64,000 nt of DNA from Brenneria izadpanahii (GCF_017569925.1 NZ_CP050854.1:1612001-1676000); one strand, 5' to 3'; counted from the first letter of the stretch, positions 33,064-43,403 are shown. Numbers and translations: made by a program. The notes: a model not told the origin generated them from the sequence alone.

Positions 33064-34227
33064 ATGAGTGGGGAAAATTTAATGCTTTCCCATCATGGCG
33101 TTAATCGTCGTGATTTTATGAAGTTATGTGCAGCACTGGCGGCATCCATGGGGCTGGCTGATTCCGCCGTGGCGGAAATTGCCGAGTCAATCACTTCCAC
33201 GCAACGCCCGCCGGTTATCTGGATCGGCGCGCAAGAATGTACCGGGTGTACGGAATCCCTATTGCGGGCGACGCATCCGACTATTGAGAATCTGTTATTA
33301 AATACCATCTCGCTGGAATATCACGAAGTGCTCTCCGCCGCTTTTGGCGAACAAGCGGAAGAAAACAAACATCGCGCGGTCGAGCAATACAAAGGGAAAT
33401 ATGTACTGGTTGTTGATGGATCGATCCCTATCAAAGACGGCGGTATCTATTGCATGGTGGCGGGCAAACCGATAGTCGAGCATATCCGTGAAACGGCGGA
33501 ACATGCGGCGGCGATCATCGCCATCGGTTCTTGTTCGGCCTGGGGCGGCGTTCCGGCCGCGGGCGGCAATCCGACCGGCGCCGTCAGCCTGCAGGAGGTG
33601 CTGCCGGGTAAAACGGTGGTTAATATCCCCGGCTGTCCTCCTAACCCGCACAATTTCCTGGCGACCGTCGCGCATATCATCACCTATCAACGACCGCCGG
33701 CGCTGGATAACGAAGGCCGTCCGACATTCGCTTATGGACGTCTGATCCACGAAAACTGCGAACGTCGCCCGCACTTTGACGCCGGCCGTTTTGCCAAAGA
33801 ATTCGGTGATGAGGGGCACCGTCAAGGGTGGTGTCTCTATCATCTGGGCTGTAAGGGGCCGGAGACTTACGGTAACTGTCCGACGCTGGAGTTTTGTGAT
33901 GTCGGCGGGGGCATTTGGCCGGTTGGCATCGGGCATCCCTGCTATGGCTGTAATGAGAAAGGCATTGGTTTTACTAAAGGCATTTTTCAACTGGCCAATG
34001 TGGAAAATCCAACGCCGCGGGTGGAAAAACCGGATGTTCATAGCCCTGAAGGCGGACATATCTCAGCTACGGCGACCGGGCTAATCGGCGGCGTGATCGG
34101 CGTTGTCGGCGGCGTGAGTCTGATGGCCGTGCGTGAGTTGGGGCGCCAGCAAAAACAGTCCCAGCAAAAAACGTCTTCACAAAAACAGAGTCAGCAGGAC
34201 GCTGGAAACGGATCCCGGGAGGGTTGA
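33064..34227 (+). CDS. hybO: Hydrogenase-2 small subunit HybO
   Basis: The electron-transferring small subunit of a membrane-bound [NiFe]-hydrogenase, 387 residues. It begins with a Tat signal (NRRDFMKLCAALAASMGLA), so it is exported folded with HybC to the periplasm. Iron-sulfur ligands include ECTGCTESLLRATHPT, GSCSAWGG, IPGCPPNPHN and the C-terminal cluster motifs CLYHLGCKGPETYGNC and GHPCYGCNEKG. A C-terminal membrane anchor (about residues 338-356) follows. After it comes a Gln/Lys/Ser-rich tail (QQKQSQQKTSSQKQSQQ), longer than in E. coli HybO (372). It is the first gene of the hyb operon. Confidence 0.97.
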   Translation: MSGENLMLSHHGVNRRDFMKLCAALAASMGLADSAVAEIAESITSTQRPPVIWIGAQECTGCTESLLRATHPTIENLLLNTISLEYHEVLSAAFGEQAEENKHRAVEQYKGKYVLVVDGSIPIKDGGIYCMVAGKPIVEHIRETAEHAAAIIAIGSCSAWGGVPAAGGNPTGAVSLQEVLPGKTVVNIPGCPPNPHNFLATVAHIITYQRPPALDNEGRPTFAYGRLIHENCERRPHFDAGRFAKEFGDEGHRQGWCLYHLGCKGPETYGNCPTLEFCDVGGGIWPVGIGHPCYGCNEKGIGFTKGIFQLANVENPTPRVEKPDVHSPEGGHISATATGLIGGVIGVVGGVSLMAVRELGRQQKQSQQKTSSQKQSQQDAGNGSREG

Positions 34228-34230
34228 GCC

Positions 34231-35265
34231 GTGAACAGACGCAATTTTTTCAAGCTGGCTTCCGCCGGCGCGTTGCTGGCGGGCACGCCTTTGGCGGGAC
34301 ATGCGGCGGCAACCAATAAACCGCCGATTCCCGGCGCATTGGGGATGCTCTATGACTCCACGCTGTGCGTCGGCTGCCAGGCGTGCGTCAGCGAGTGCCA
34401 GCAACTCAATAAGCTGTCCTATAACCCAGGCAGCAAAATCTATGCCGGCGGCGATGCTACCTGGTCAAACAACGATAAGCTCAGTCCTTACACCAATAAT
34501 ATCATTCAGGTGTGGAGTTCAGGCGACGGCAAAAACAAGGATCAGCTAGACAACGGTTATGCCTACATCAAAAAACAGTGCATGCACTGCGTTGATCCTA
34601 ACTGCGTATCGGTTTGCCCTGTTTCCGCGCTGAAAAAAAATCCCACAACCGGAATTATCCATTACAACGCCGATGTGTGTACCGGCTGTCGTTACTGCAT
34701 GGTCGCCTGTCCGTTCAACATTCCCAAATACGATTACGAGGATCCATTCGGCAAGCTGCATAAATGCGAGCTGTGTAATCAGGCGGGTCTGGAACGGTTG
34801 GATAAAGGCGGGCTGCCGGGATGCGTCGAGGTTTGTCCCACCGGGGCGGTTATTTTCGGCACCCGTGAAGAGCTGCTTGCTGAGGCGAAACGCCGGTTGT
34901 CGTTGCAGGCGGGCGATGAGTATCGCTATCCGCGTCAGACGCTGGCAAAAAAGGATACCTATCTGCACACCGTGCCGAAATACGATCGGTATGTTTATGG
35001 TGAAAAAGAGGCGGGCGGCACTCAGGTTTTGGTGCTGGCCGGCGTGCCTTATCAGAACCTTGACCTGCCGGAGCTGGCCGAGCTGTCTACCGGCGCGCGT
35101 TCCGAACATATTCAGCACACCTTGTACAAGGGCATGATACTGCCGCTGGCGGTACTGGCGGGCTTATCCGTACTGGTGCACCGCAATACCCGAGCGGAAA
35201 GGCTGGATCATGACGATGGTACGCATGCTGATAAAAAACAGGAGAACGATCATGACGGCGCATAA
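34231..35265 (+). CDS. hybA: Hydrogenase-2 iron-sulfur protein HybA
   Basis: A 344-residue periplasmic ferredoxin-like subunit carrying four [4Fe-4S] clusters. It passes electrons between HybO and the HybB membrane protein. A Tat signal is present ([20 protein letters not shown]). Cysteine motifs appear in order: [39 protein letters not shown] and CELCNQAG...CVEVCP. A C-terminal helix ([13 protein letters not shown]) anchors it. The start is GTG 34231, preceded by GGGAGGG. It overlaps hybB by 14 bp. Confidence 0.96.
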   Translation: MNRRNFFKLASAGALLAGTPLAGHAAATNKPPIPGALGMLYDSTLCVGCQACVSECQQLNKLSYNPGSKIYAGGDATWSNNDKLSPYTNNIIQVWSSGDGKNKDQLDNGYAYIKKQCMHCVDPNCVSVCPVSALKKNPTTGIIHYNADVCTGCRYCMVACPFNIPKYDYEDPFGKLHKCELCNQAGLERLDKGGLPGCVEVCPTGAVIFGTREELLAEAKRRLSLQAGDEYRYPRQTLAKKDTYLHTVPKYDRYVYGEKEAGGTQVLVLAGVPYQNLDLPELAELSTGARSEHIQHTLYKGMILPLAVLAGLSVLVHRNTRAERLDHDDGTHADKKQENDHDGA

Positions 35266-36451
35266 AGCGAGCCCATTAGGCGGGCGTTTGGTCAGTTGGC
35301 CGGTGATGTTGCTGGCGCCGTTTGTCATTCTGTGCGCGCTGCTGATTGTCAAACGTCTGGTGTTCGGTCTTGGTTCGGTCGCCGCGCTAAACGGCGGTTA
35401 TCCCTGGGGGATCTGGATCGCGTTCGATCTGCTGGTGGGAACCGGTTTCGCCTGCGGCGGCTGGGCGCTGGCCTGGGCCGTCTATGTGTTTAACCGCGGC
35501 GAATACCATCCGCTGGTTCGGCCGGCGTTATTGGCCAGCCTGTTCGGCTACTCGCTGGGCGGCTTGTCGATAACCATCGACGTCGGACGTTACTGGAACA
35601 TTCCGTACTTCTTTATTCCCGGCCATTTCAATACCTCATCCGTGCTGTTTGAAACCGCCGTCTGTATGACGATCTATATCGGGGTGATGGCGTTGGAGTT
35701 CGCGCCGGTGATATGTGAACGCATGGGCTGGAAGGTATCGCTCAAAAGACTGAATAAAGTGATGTTCTTTATTATCGCGCTGGGCGCTTTGTTGCCGACC
35801 ATGCACCAGTCATCAATGGGGTCGCTGATGATTTCCGCCGGATATAAAGTTCATCCGCTATGGCAGAGTTATGAACTGCTGCCGCTGCTGTCGCTGCTGA
35901 CTGCGTTTATCATGGGCTTTTCGATTGTGATGTTCGAAGGCTCGCTGGTGCAGGCCGGATTAAAAGGGCGCGGGCCGAATGAAACGCATCTGTTCGCCCG
36001 TTTGACGCAAATCATTCAGGTATTGCTGCTGCTGTTTGTGGTGGTGCGTTTCGGCGAGATTATCTGGCGCGACAAGACGGCTTACCTGTTCAACGGCGAT
36101 CGTTTCGCGCTGACTTTCTGGTGTGAAAGCGCGTTGATGATTTTCCCGCTGATCATGTTCCGCTTCAAGCGCTGCCGCTATGACGCGCGTCTGCTGTTTG
36201 CGGGCGCGCTGAGCATGTTGTTCGGGGCCGCGGTATGGCGGCTGAGCTATTCTCTGCTGGCTTTCAACCCTGGCGGCGGTTATCACTATTTCCCTGCCGC
36301 ATCGGAGGTGCTGATCTCCATTGGTTTCGTCGCGATTGAAGTCTGCGCATACATCTTGTTAATCCGGCTGTTGCCGGTACTTCCCGCGCTGGAAGGCGTT
36401 CATAAGAATTATCAGGCCGAGGTAAAGCATGAGCCAACGCATCACCATTGA
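35252..36451 (+). CDS. hybB: Hydrogenase-2 membrane subunit HybB
   Basis: A 399-residue integral membrane protein of the NrfD/HybB family with about ten helices. It has no haem and couples the hydrogenase to menaquinone, probably with proton translocation. [19 protein letters not shown] and [19 protein letters not shown] are near-identical to E. coli. ATG 35252 has AGGAGA 6-7 bases upstream; an earlier frame start at 35210 lies inside hybA and is not needed. It overlaps hybC by 23 bp. Confidence 0.95.
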   Translation: MTAHKASPLGGRLVSWPVMLLAPFVILCALLIVKRLVFGLGSVAALNGGYPWGIWIAFDLLVGTGFACGGWALAWAVYVFNRGEYHPLVRPALLASLFGYSLGGLSITIDVGRYWNIPYFFIPGHFNTSSVLFETAVCMTIYIGVMALEFAPVICERMGWKVSLKRLNKVMFFIIALGALLPTMHQSSMGSLMISAGYKVHPLWQSYELLPLLSLLTAFIMGFSIVMFEGSLVQAGLKGRGPNETHLFARLTQIIQVLLLLFVVVRFGEIIWRDKTAYLFNGDRFALTFWCESALMIFPLIMFRFKRCRYDARLLFAGALSMLFGAAVWRLSYSLLAFNPGGGYHYFPAASEVLISIGFVAIEVCAYILLIRLLPVLPALEGVHKNYQAEVKHEPTHHH

Positions 36452-38135
36452 TCCTATTACCCGCATTGAAGGACACCTGCGCATTGATTGCGAAATTGAA
36501 CAGGGGAAAGTCACTAAAGCCTGGTCGTCCGGCACTATGTGGCGTGGTATGGAAGAGATTGTCAAAGGTCAGGATCCGCGCGATGCCTGGATGATCGTGC
36601 AGCGTATCTGCGGCGTATGCACCACGGTGCACGCCATTGCGTCGGTGCGCGCGGTGGAGAATGCATTACAACTGAATGTGCCGGTTAATGCGCAATATAT
36701 CCGCAACCTGATTCTGGCGGCCCACAGCATTCACGACCATATCGTTCACTTCTATCAGCTTTCCGCGCTGGACTGGGTCGACGTTACGTCCGCACTGGAG
36801 GCTTCCCCGCAAAAGGCCGAAGCGTTGCTGAAAGGGCTGTCCGACTGGCCGCTGAACAACGCGGCGGAATTCACCAAAGTCCAGCAGAAGCTGAAAGATC
36901 TGGTGGCCAGCGGGCAACTGGGGATTTTCGCCAACGGCTATTGGGGACACCCGGCCATGGCGCTGCCGCCGGAAGTCAACCTGATTGCGGTTGCCCACTA
37001 TCTGCAAGCGCTGGAGTGTCAGCGCGACGCCAACCGTATCGTGGCGATCCTCGGCGGTAAAACTCCGCATATCCAGAACCTGGCCGTCGGCGGCGTCGCC
37101 AACCCGATTAATCTGGATGCGCCCAGCGTACTGAACCTTGAACGTCTGATGTATGTAAAATCGTTCATCGATCGTTTAAGCGATTTTATCGAGCAGGTCT
37201 ACAAGGTGGACTGCGCGGTGATTGCCGCGCATTACCCTGAATGGCTGAGTCTGGGCAAAGGCGCCGACAACTATCTCAGCGTGCCGGAACTGCCGACCGA
37301 CAATCAAAACGGCAGCTTCCTGCTGGCCGGCGGCTATCTGGAAAACGGCGATTTCGCCAAATATCGTCCCATCGCCAGCCACAGCGACAAATTCCTGATC
37401 GATGGCATTAAAGAGAGCGGCAAGCATGCCTGGTATCAGGACGATGAGCCGCTGGCGCCGTGGGAGGGATTGACGCGTCCCAACTATACCGGCTGGCAGG
37501 AGGACGGCAAATACTCCTGGGTCAAATCGCCGACGTTCTACGGTAAAACGGTTGAAGTCGGGCCGCTGGCATGGCTGCTGTGCAGTCTGGCCGCCAAGCA
37601 TGAAGACACGGAAAAGCACTTTGCTCAGGTTGCCGCCGCCTATCAGACATTAACCGGGCAGGCGCTGCAAATGGAGCAACTGCACTCCACATTGGGCCGG
37701 GTTATCGGCCGGACGGTGCATTGCTGCGTGCTGAAGGATACGCTGGCGCAGCAATGGCAGGCACTGGTGACCAACATCGGCAACGGCGACCACCAGACCT
37801 TCATTAAACCCGACCTGTCGCCGGAAACCGAATTCCGCGGCGTGGGCTTTGGCGAAATGCCGCGCGGCATGCTGTCGCACTGGGTCGTGTTTAAAAACGG
37901 CAAAATCACCAACTATCAGGCGGTGGTGCCCTCTACCTGGACATCCGGCCCGCGTAATTTCGACGGGCAGCCCGGACCTTACGAGCAGTCGTTGGTCGGC
38001 ACGCCAATCGCCGATCCGCATAAGCCGCTGGAAGTGGTGCGCACCATCCACTCATTTGATCCGTGCATGTCCTGCGCGGTGCATATTGTGGACACGGTAA
38101 GCGGTAATGAAGTGACCCGGGTCAAGGTGCTGTGA
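36429..38135 (+). CDS. hybC: Hydrogenase-2 large subunit HybC
   Basis: The catalytic [NiFe] subunit, 568 residues. The active-site cysteines are in RICGVCTTVHAIAS (N-terminal CxxC) and DPCMSCAVH (C-terminal CxxC). Maturation cleaves after that His (residue 552), removing a 16-residue tail (IVDTVSGNEVTRVKVL); HybD in the next gene is the dedicated protease. It lacks its own signal and is co-exported with Tat-bearing HybO. It oxidises H2 in the periplasm and can run in reverse. Confidence 0.97.
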   Translation: MSQRITIDPITRIEGHLRIDCEIEQGKVTKAWSSGTMWRGMEEIVKGQDPRDAWMIVQRICGVCTTVHAIASVRAVENALQLNVPVNAQYIRNLILAAHSIHDHIVHFYQLSALDWVDVTSALEASPQKAEALLKGLSDWPLNNAAEFTKVQQKLKDLVASGQLGIFANGYWGHPAMALPPEVNLIAVAHYLQALECQRDANRIVAILGGKTPHIQNLAVGGVANPINLDAPSVLNLERLMYVKSFIDRLSDFIEQVYKVDCAVIAAHYPEWLSLGKGADNYLSVPELPTDNQNGSFLLAGGYLENGDFAKYRPIASHSDKFLIDGIKESGKHAWYQDDEPLAPWEGLTRPNYTGWQEDGKYSWVKSPTFYGKTVEVGPLAWLLCSLAAKHEDTEKHFAQVAAAYQTLTGQALQMEQLHSTLGRVIGRTVHCCVLKDTLAQQWQALVTNIGNGDHQTFIKPDLSPETEFRGVGFGEMPRGMLSHWVVFKNGKITNYQAVVPSTWTSGPRNFDGQPGPYEQSLVGTPIADPHKPLEVVRTIHSFDPCMSCAVHIVDTVSGNEVTRVKVL

Positions 38136-38635
38136 TGAACATACTGGTGCTGGGTATCGGTAATCTATTATTAAGCGATGAGGCCGTTGGCGTACGCATT
38201 ATCGAAGCATTAGAGCAACGTTACCGGTTTTCGCCGCAGATCGACATCGTTGACGGCGGTACGTCGGGAATGGAGTTGATGGAGGCGATGGCCAGCCGCG
38301 ATCACCTGATCGTGGCCGATGCCGTGCTGACCGGGCAGGCGCCGGGAACGGTGGCGGTTCTGCGTGATAATGAAGTGCCGGCGCTGTTTACGCGTAAGAT
38401 TTCTCCGCACCAGCTAGGTCTGTCCGATGTATTGATGGCGTTACAGCTTACGGATGAGTTTCCCCGCCGGTTGACGCTGGTTGGCGTTGTCCCTGAATCG
38501 CTGGAGGTGCGCATCGGTTTGACGGAAACCGTCAGGCAGGCGATAGCGCCCGCTTTACGGCAGATTGTTGCTGCGCTTCGGCAAAGTGGGATCGCGGTCA
38601 GCGAACGTGAGCAATGTGAGGCCGCTAGTGAATAA
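38135..38635 (+). CDS. hybD: Hydrogenase-2 maturation endopeptidase HybD
   Basis: A 166-residue protease of the HyaD/HybD/HycI family. It removes the C-terminal tail of HybC after nickel insertion. The nickel-sensing residues include Glu16 in NLLLSDEAVG, the Asp in IVADAVL and the His in KISPHQLGLSD. ATG 38135 overlaps the hybC stop (TGATG), and the gene overlaps hybE by 8 bp. Confidence 0.95.
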   Translation: MNILVLGIGNLLLSDEAVGVRIIEALEQRYRFSPQIDIVDGGTSGMELMEAMASRDHLIVADAVLTGQAPGTVAVLRDNEVPALFTRKISPHQLGLSDVLMALQLTDEFPRRLTLVGVVPESLEVRIGLTETVRQAIAPALRQIVAALRQSGIAVSEREQCEAASE

Positions 38636-39164
38636 GCAAGCTGAAGTTGGCGATTTCGACGTGATGTCGAGCGATCGCAAAGAATCTTCACTTATTTTCC
38701 GCCATGATGATGAGTGCCCGTCGGCCTGGCTGGAGACGATGTTCTCTGAAATCGCGCGTGAAAAAATGCGGATGCTGCCTTTTTACCGTGAGGCCATTCC
38801 CGTCAAAGCCTGTGGGTTTACCCTGTTCGAACAACAGTGGATAGGCTGTCTGCTGACTCCCTGGATGATGAGTCTGTTGGTGCTGCCGGGGCCGCAGCAG
38901 GATTGGCCGGTCAGAAAACTGGCCGATCGTTTGGCGCTGTCGCTGCCCTGCGGCAATGTGACCTTTATCGTTGGCGAAATGGCCGGCAAACAGTATCTGT
39001 CCTGTTCATTGATGTCGCCGATTGATAGCCATATAAGTGGCGAACAGGCGATTTCGCTGGCGGAGCAGAGTGCGAAAATGGCGCTGTCGCTGCCGGTTGT
39101 TGACGCCGACGCGCCGCGGAATCGTCGTCTTCGGGCCTTGATATTAGGGGACAAACGGGGATAG
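38628..39164 (+). CDS. hybE: Hydrogenase-2 assembly chaperone HybE
   Basis: A 178-residue homologue of HybE (162 in E. coli), a Tat-proofreading chaperone that binds the HybO signal and coordinates assembly of HybOC. The conserved core FTLFEQQWIGCLLTPWMMS and QYLSCSLMSPI is clear. GTG 38628 is preferred because GAGG lies 6 bases upstream; an ATG 34 codons into the protein-coding frame upstream region does not fit better. The N-terminal 25 residues diverge from E. coli. Confidence 0.9.
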   Translation: MNKQAEVGDFDVMSSDRKESSLIFRHDDECPSAWLETMFSEIAREKMRMLPFYREAIPVKACGFTLFEQQWIGCLLTPWMMSLLVLPGPQQDWPVRKLADRLALSLPCGNVTFIVGEMAGKQYLSCSLMSPIDSHISGEQAISLAEQSAKMALSLPVVDADAPRNRRLRALILGDKRG

Positions 39165-39241
39165 CAGGGCCGCCCCGGCTATCTTGGCTGTGAAACGAAC
39201 GGTATTGCGCCGCCGGGCGCGAAACCACCGGAGTGAACGTC

Positions 39242-39583
39242 ATGCATGAAATTTCCATGTGCTATAGCGCACTGGAACTGATCGAACAGCAGGCTCGTCA
39301 GCACCGCGCCCGGCGGGTGACCGATGTCTGGCTGGAGATCGGCGCGCTTTCCTGTATTGAAGAAAGCGCGCTGCGTTTTTGTTTTGAATCTGTCTGCCGG
39401 CAGACCATCGCCGAAGGATGCCGGCTGCACGTCGCGGTTCGGCCGGCCAAAGCCTGGTGCTGGGAATGCAGCGCCGTGGTGGACGTTGTGGAACATGGCG
39501 CAGGATGCCCGCAATGCGGCAGTTACAACCTGCGAGTGGATGACGGCGATAGCATGCAGATTAAACAGCTGGCGATAGAGTAA
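39242..39583 (+). CDS. hypA: Hydrogenase nickel-incorporation protein HypA/HybF
   Basis: A 113-residue nickel chaperone. The N-terminus MHEISMC provides the nickel ligand His2, so ATG 39242 is the required start (GGAG 8 bases upstream). The zinc site is the pair CWECS and CPQCG. By position after hybE and by sequence it corresponds to E. coli HybF. It hands nickel to the large subunit together with HypB. Confidence 0.95.
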   Translation: MHEISMCYSALELIEQQARQHRARRVTDVWLEIGALSCIEESALRFCFESVCRQTIAEGCRLHVAVRPAKAWCWECSAVVDVVEHGAGCPQCGSYNLRVDDGDSMQIKQLAIE

Positions 39584-39712
39584 TCATTATTTGACGCCAA
39601 GCCGCTGAACAAAGCGGGATGATAAAGGTACTGCGCCCACAGTTTGATTCGGGTTGAATGTTTCGGCAGAAGAGATTTTTAGTAAGCACGCTTTAACCGG
39701 GAGGAGATCCCT

Positions 39713-40813
39713 ATGTGTAGTACATGCGGCTGCGGTGAAGGGGAACGTAAAATAGAAGGTGATGAGCCTCTTCATTCACACGACCATCATGAACATGAAC
39801 ACCACCACGCTCACGACCATGAGCATTCTCACCATACTCACGCACATGATCGCCGGCCCCATCAACACAAACATAAATATGTCTATCATACTCATGTGCA
39901 CGACCACGACGGGCGCAGCGGCGATGAACCCCGTTATGTGATTATTCACCATCATCACTATCATCATCAGGGCGATGTGCATAATCATTACTATGCCGGC
40001 GCGGAGCAGCAAGCGATTGAGCCTTCAATCGGACATCATCGTCACGACTCCCATCATGAGGCGCATTCTGCGGCGGAGCCGGCGTTTCAGCCGGAGGTCA
40101 ACGAACAGGATCTGCATTACGGACAGGGCGCGGCGGGAACCCATGCGCCGGGCGTCGGCCAGCAGCGTCTGCTGCAGATTGAAATGGATGTGCTGAGCAA
40201 GAATAACCACCTGGCGGAGCATAACCGGGAACATTTTAAGGCCCAGAACATTCTGGCGCTGAATCTGGTTTCCAGCCCCGGTTCGGGTAAGACCACCCTG
40301 TTAACCGCCACGCTGAATCATATCAGCCAGCGGTTCCCTTGTGCGGTTATTGAAGGCGATCAGCAAACCACCAATGATGCCGAACGCATTCGGGCGACGG
40401 GCGTGGCGGCCATCCAGGTGAACACCGGCAAAGGATGCCACCTGGATGCGCAGATGGTGCACGATGCCGCGCACCGTCTGCAACTGCCGGACAACTGTCT
40501 GCTGTTTATCGAAAACGTCGGCAATCTGGTGTGTCCGGCCGGCTTTGATCTGGGCGAGCGCGCCAAGGTCGCCGTGCTTTCGGTAACGGAAGGCGAGGAT
40601 AAGCCGTTAAAATATCCGCACATGTTTGCCGCGGCGTCGTTGATGATCATTAATAAAATCGATCTGTTGCCCTATCTGGATTTCAATCTGGAAACCTGCG
40701 TAGCCAATGCGCGCCGCGTCAATCCGGATATTCAGGTTATCGCGCTGTCCGCCAGCCACGGCGACGGCATGGAGGAGTGGATCGGTTGGCTGGAGGCGCA
40801 GCTATGTGCTTAG
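39713..40813 (+). CDS. hypB: HypB GTPase with very histidine-rich N-terminal region
   Basis: A 366-residue nickel-insertion GTPase. It begins with the high-affinity nickel motif ([10 protein letters not shown]). Residues about 21-120 contain some three dozen histidines ([19 protein letters not shown] and IIHHHHYHH, for example), far more than E. coli HypB (290 residues). This region would store or sequester nickel as in some other bacterial HypB proteins. The GTPase domain follows: P-loop [28 protein letters not shown], and [17 protein letters not shown] precedes the ATG. It overlaps hypC by 10 bp. Confidence 0.96.
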   Translation: MCSTCGCGEGERKIEGDEPLHSHDHHEHEHHHAHDHEHSHHTHAHDRRPHQHKHKYVYHTHVHDHDGRSGDEPRYVIIHHHHYHHQGDVHNHYYAGAEQQAIEPSIGHHRHDSHHEAHSAAEPAFQPEVNEQDLHYGQGAAGTHAPGVGQQRLLQIEMDVLSKNNHLAEHNREHFKAQNILALNLVSSPGSGKTTLLTATLNHISQRFPCAVIEGDQQTTNDAERIRATGVAAIQVNTGKGCHLDAQMVHDAAHRLQLPDNCLLFIENVGNLVCPAGFDLGERAKVAVLSVTEGEDKPLKYPHMFAAASLMIINKIDLLPYLDFNLETCVANARRVNPDIQVIALSASHGDGMEEWIGWLEAQLCA

Positions 40814-41091
40814 GCATTCCGGGAAAGGTGATTTCCGTCGGTGATGATATTCACCAACCCGCGTATGTCGATGTCTGCGGCGTACAGCGCTCGGTGAGCA
40901 TCGCGCTGGTTTGCGAAGGCTCGCCCGCCGATCTGGTGGGGCAGTGGGTGCTGGTGCACGTCGGTTTTGCCATGAGCCTGCTGGATGAACAGGAAGCGCG
41001 GGATACGCTGGAGGCGTTGCAGTCTATGCGGGCCGTTGGACTGGAACTGGATGAAATGCGACAGACCGGAGCCGACCATGCAGTACGTTGA
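40804..41091 (+). CDS. hypC: Hydrogenase maturation chaperone HypC/HybG
   Basis: A 95-residue HypC-family chaperone. The N-terminus MCLGIPGKV has the essential Cys2 that carries the Fe(CN)2CO group with HypD. The [19 protein letters not shown] stretch is closer to E. coli HybG than to HypC, fitting a hydrogenase-2-dedicated role. It overlaps hypB by 10 bp and hypD by 14 bp. Confidence 0.94.
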   Translation: MCLGIPGKVISVGDDIHQPAYVDVCGVQRSVSIALVCEGSPADLVGQWVLVHVGFAMSLLDEQEARDTLEALQSMRAVGLELDEMRQTGADHAVR

Positions 41092-42193
41092 TGAATTCCG
41101 CGATCCTGAACTGGCGAAAGCGTTATTGCGCCGTATTCAGTCGTTGGTGGCGGACATGCCGCAGCTGCGCGAGCGCCCGCTGCAACTGATGGAAGTGTGC
41201 GGCGGGCATACGCACGCCATTTTTAAATTCGGTCTGGATCGCCTGTTGCCGCCGGAGATCGAGTTTATTCATGGGCCGGGCTGCCCGGTTTGCGTATTGC
41301 CGATGGGGCGCATCGACGCCTGCCTGGAAATCGCGGCGCATCCTGAGGTGATCTTTTGCACCTTCGGCGACGCCATGCGGGTGCCGGGGCGTAATGGTTC
41401 ATTGCAGGATGCCCGGCGTCATGGCGCCGACGTACGCATGGTTTATTCGCCGCTGGATGCGCTGGATCTGGCGGAAAAAAATCCGCACCGGCAGGTGGTC
41501 TTTTTCGGCCTGGGATTTGAAACCACCATGCCGAGCACCGCGCTGACGCTGCAACAGGCCAAACGCCGTCATGTCGCCAACTTCACGCTGTTTTGCCAGC
41601 ACATCACCATTATTCCGACGCTGCGCAGTTTGCTGCAACAGCCAGACCTGTATATTGACGGTTTTCTGGCGCCGGGGCACGTCAGCATGGTTATCGGCGC
41701 TCATCCGTATCAGCCGCTGTGCGATCGCTTCCACAAACCTTTTGTGGTCACCGGCTTTGAACCGCTGGATATTTTGCAGGCGATGTTGATGCTGGTAAGC
41801 CAGATCCACGATGCGCGTTGCGAGGTGGAAAATCAGTACCGGCGTATTGTGCCGGACAGCGGCAACCTGCTGGCGCAGCGGGCGATGGATGAGGTATTTG
41901 AAACCAAGTCCAGCAGCGAATGGCGCGGCTTGGGCGAGATAGCGGACTCCGGTATGCAACTGCGGGCGGCCTATGCCGATTTTGACGCGGAACGCCGTTT
42001 TCATCCACGGCAGCAGCGTAGCGCCGATGAGCCGGAATCACGCTGCGGCGACGTGTTGACCGGGCGCTGCAAACCGGCGGATTGCCCGCTATTTGCACGG
42101 CGTTGTACGCCGCAAAATGCGATTGGGGCGCTGATGGTGTCTTCCGAAGGGGCATGCGCGGCTTATTATCAGTATCGGCGGGAGTGTGCCTGA
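41078..42193 (+). CDS. hypD: Hydrogenase formation protein HypD
   Basis: A 371-residue [4Fe-4S] scaffold on which the Fe(CN)2CO cofactor is built with HypC, using cyanide from HypE/HypF. Motifs: [41 protein letters not shown] and the C-terminal cluster cysteines in [23 protein letters not shown] 41078 ([12 protein letters not shown]) has GGAG 7 bases upstream. It is followed directly by hypE. Confidence 0.96.
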   Translation: MQYVDEFRDPELAKALLRRIQSLVADMPQLRERPLQLMEVCGGHTHAIFKFGLDRLLPPEIEFIHGPGCPVCVLPMGRIDACLEIAAHPEVIFCTFGDAMRVPGRNGSLQDARRHGADVRMVYSPLDALDLAEKNPHRQVVFFGLGFETTMPSTALTLQQAKRRHVANFTLFCQHITIIPTLRSLLQQPDLYIDGFLAPGHVSMVIGAHPYQPLCDRFHKPFVVTGFEPLDILQAMLMLVSQIHDARCEVENQYRRIVPDSGNLLAQRAMDEVFETKSSSEWRGLGEIADSGMQLRAAYADFDAERRFHPRQQRSADEPESRCGDVLTGRCKPADCPLFARRCTPQNAIGALMVSSEGACAAYYQYRRECA

Positions 42194-43252
42194 ATGAGTC
42201 ATTCAACACAGCCAAATATCGTCTCTTTAAAAGAGATGCAGCTAAAAGAAATTACGCTGGCGCACGGCAGCGGCGGCCGGGCGATGCAGCAACTGATTGA
42301 ACAACTGTTTTTGCAGGCGTTCGATAATCCGCTGCTGGGGCAGCGGGAAGATCAGGCCAGATTACCCCTTGCCGCGTTGACGCGACAGGGCGATCGTCTG
42401 GCGTTCACCACGGATAGCTACGTTATCGATCCTCTATTTTTCCCCGGCGGCGATATCGGCAAATTGGCGGTGTGCGGTACGGCGAACGACATCGCGGTCA
42501 GCGGCGCCGCGCCGCAGTATCTTTCCTGCGGGTTTATTATTGAAGAGGGATTCCCCGGCGCCGATCTGCTGCGTATTGTGGCCTCGATGGCGCAAACCGC
42601 GCGGGAGGCCGGAATACAAATCGTTACCGGCGACACTAAAGTGGTGCCGCGCGGCGCGGCCGACAAGATCTTTATCAACACCGCCGGGATTGGCGTGATC
42701 CCAACGGATATTCACTGGGGAACGGGAGAGATCCGCCCGGGCGATAAAATTATCGTCAGCGGTACGCTGGGCGATCATGGCGCGACCATTCTTAATCTGC
42801 GCGAGCAGTTGGGGCTGGAAGCGACGCTCGCCAGCGACTGCGCGGTATTGGCGCCGTTAATTGCGCCGCTGCGCGACATTGCCGGCGTCCGGGCGTTGCG
42901 TGACGCCACGCGCGGCGGGGTCACGGCTATCCTGCATGAGTATGCGCAGGCCAGCGGCTGCGGGATGGAGATCAACGAAAGCGATTTGCCGGTGAAGCAG
43001 GCGGTGCGCGGCATTTGTGAAATACTGGGATTGGAAGCGCTCAATTTCGCCAACGAGGGCAAGCTAGTGCTGGTGACGTCCGCCGAGGCGGAAGGCGAGG
43101 TTTTGGCCGCGCTGCGTTCGCATCCGTTGGGGCAGGACGCGGCGACCATCGGCGTGGTGACGGAAAAACCGCAGGTCCGCCTGTGCGGCGTGTTCGGCGC
43201 TTCACGGCTGCTGGATTTACCGCACAACGAGCCGATGCCGAGGATTTGCTGA
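42194..43252 (+). CDS. hypE: Carbamoyl-dehydrating enzyme HypE
   Basis: A 352-residue PurM-like enzyme that dehydrates the S-carbamoyl on its own C-terminal cysteine to thiocyanate, the cyanide source. The essential C-terminus PRIC is intact. The glycine-rich LAHGSGGRAMQQL and GDTKVVPRGAADK motifs are conserved. The N-terminus has about 15 residues before the conserved block, slightly longer than E. coli. It starts 1 bp after the hypD stop. The next gene, hypF, is 151 bp away and may have its own promoter. Confidence 0.96.
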   Translation: MSHSTQPNIVSLKEMQLKEITLAHGSGGRAMQQLIEQLFLQAFDNPLLGQREDQARLPLAALTRQGDRLAFTTDSYVIDPLFFPGGDIGKLAVCGTANDIAVSGAAPQYLSCGFIIEEGFPGADLLRIVASMAQTAREAGIQIVTGDTKVVPRGAADKIFINTAGIGVIPTDIHWGTGEIRPGDKIIVSGTLGDHGATILNLREQLGLEATLASDCAVLAPLIAPLRDIAGVRALRDATRGGVTAILHEYAQASGCGMEINESDLPVKQAVRGICEILGLEALNFANEGKLVLVTSAEAEGEVLAALRSHPLGQDAATIGVVTEKPQVRLCGVFGASRLLDLPHNEPMPRIC

Positions 43253-43360
43253 AGGAAGCAATTAAGTGTTATTTGGTGACTCACTATAGATAATGATGTT
43301 TTGTTTTATTTGCGGTTTTTCCTTCGCGTTAAAAATTGCGCTGAACTTACATAGAAACCT

Positions 43361-43386
43361 GTCTAAACAGCGATCGGTCTAAACAG
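43361..43386 (+). repeat. Direct repeat GTCTAAACAG x2 upstream of hypF
   Basis: Two exact copies of GTCTAAACAG start at 43361 and 43377, a 16-bp period, 18 bp before the hypF start. They could be a tandem regulator site or part of the leader. No known consensus is matched. Confidence 0.6.
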
Positions 43387-43403
43387 GCAAGGATATCCCC
43401 CAC

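Noticed and set aside
39759..40012. Met/Ile/Thr-rich and Met/Val-rich frames inside the start of hypB
   Set aside because: They are by-products of the CAT/CAC-rich histidine codons read in other frames. hypB itself is well supported.
43253..43403. FNR or sigma-54 promoter before hypF
   Set aside because: Neither TTGATnnnnATCAA nor a GG-N10-GC element could be found. Upstream regions of hypA and hutW were also checked, with the same result.
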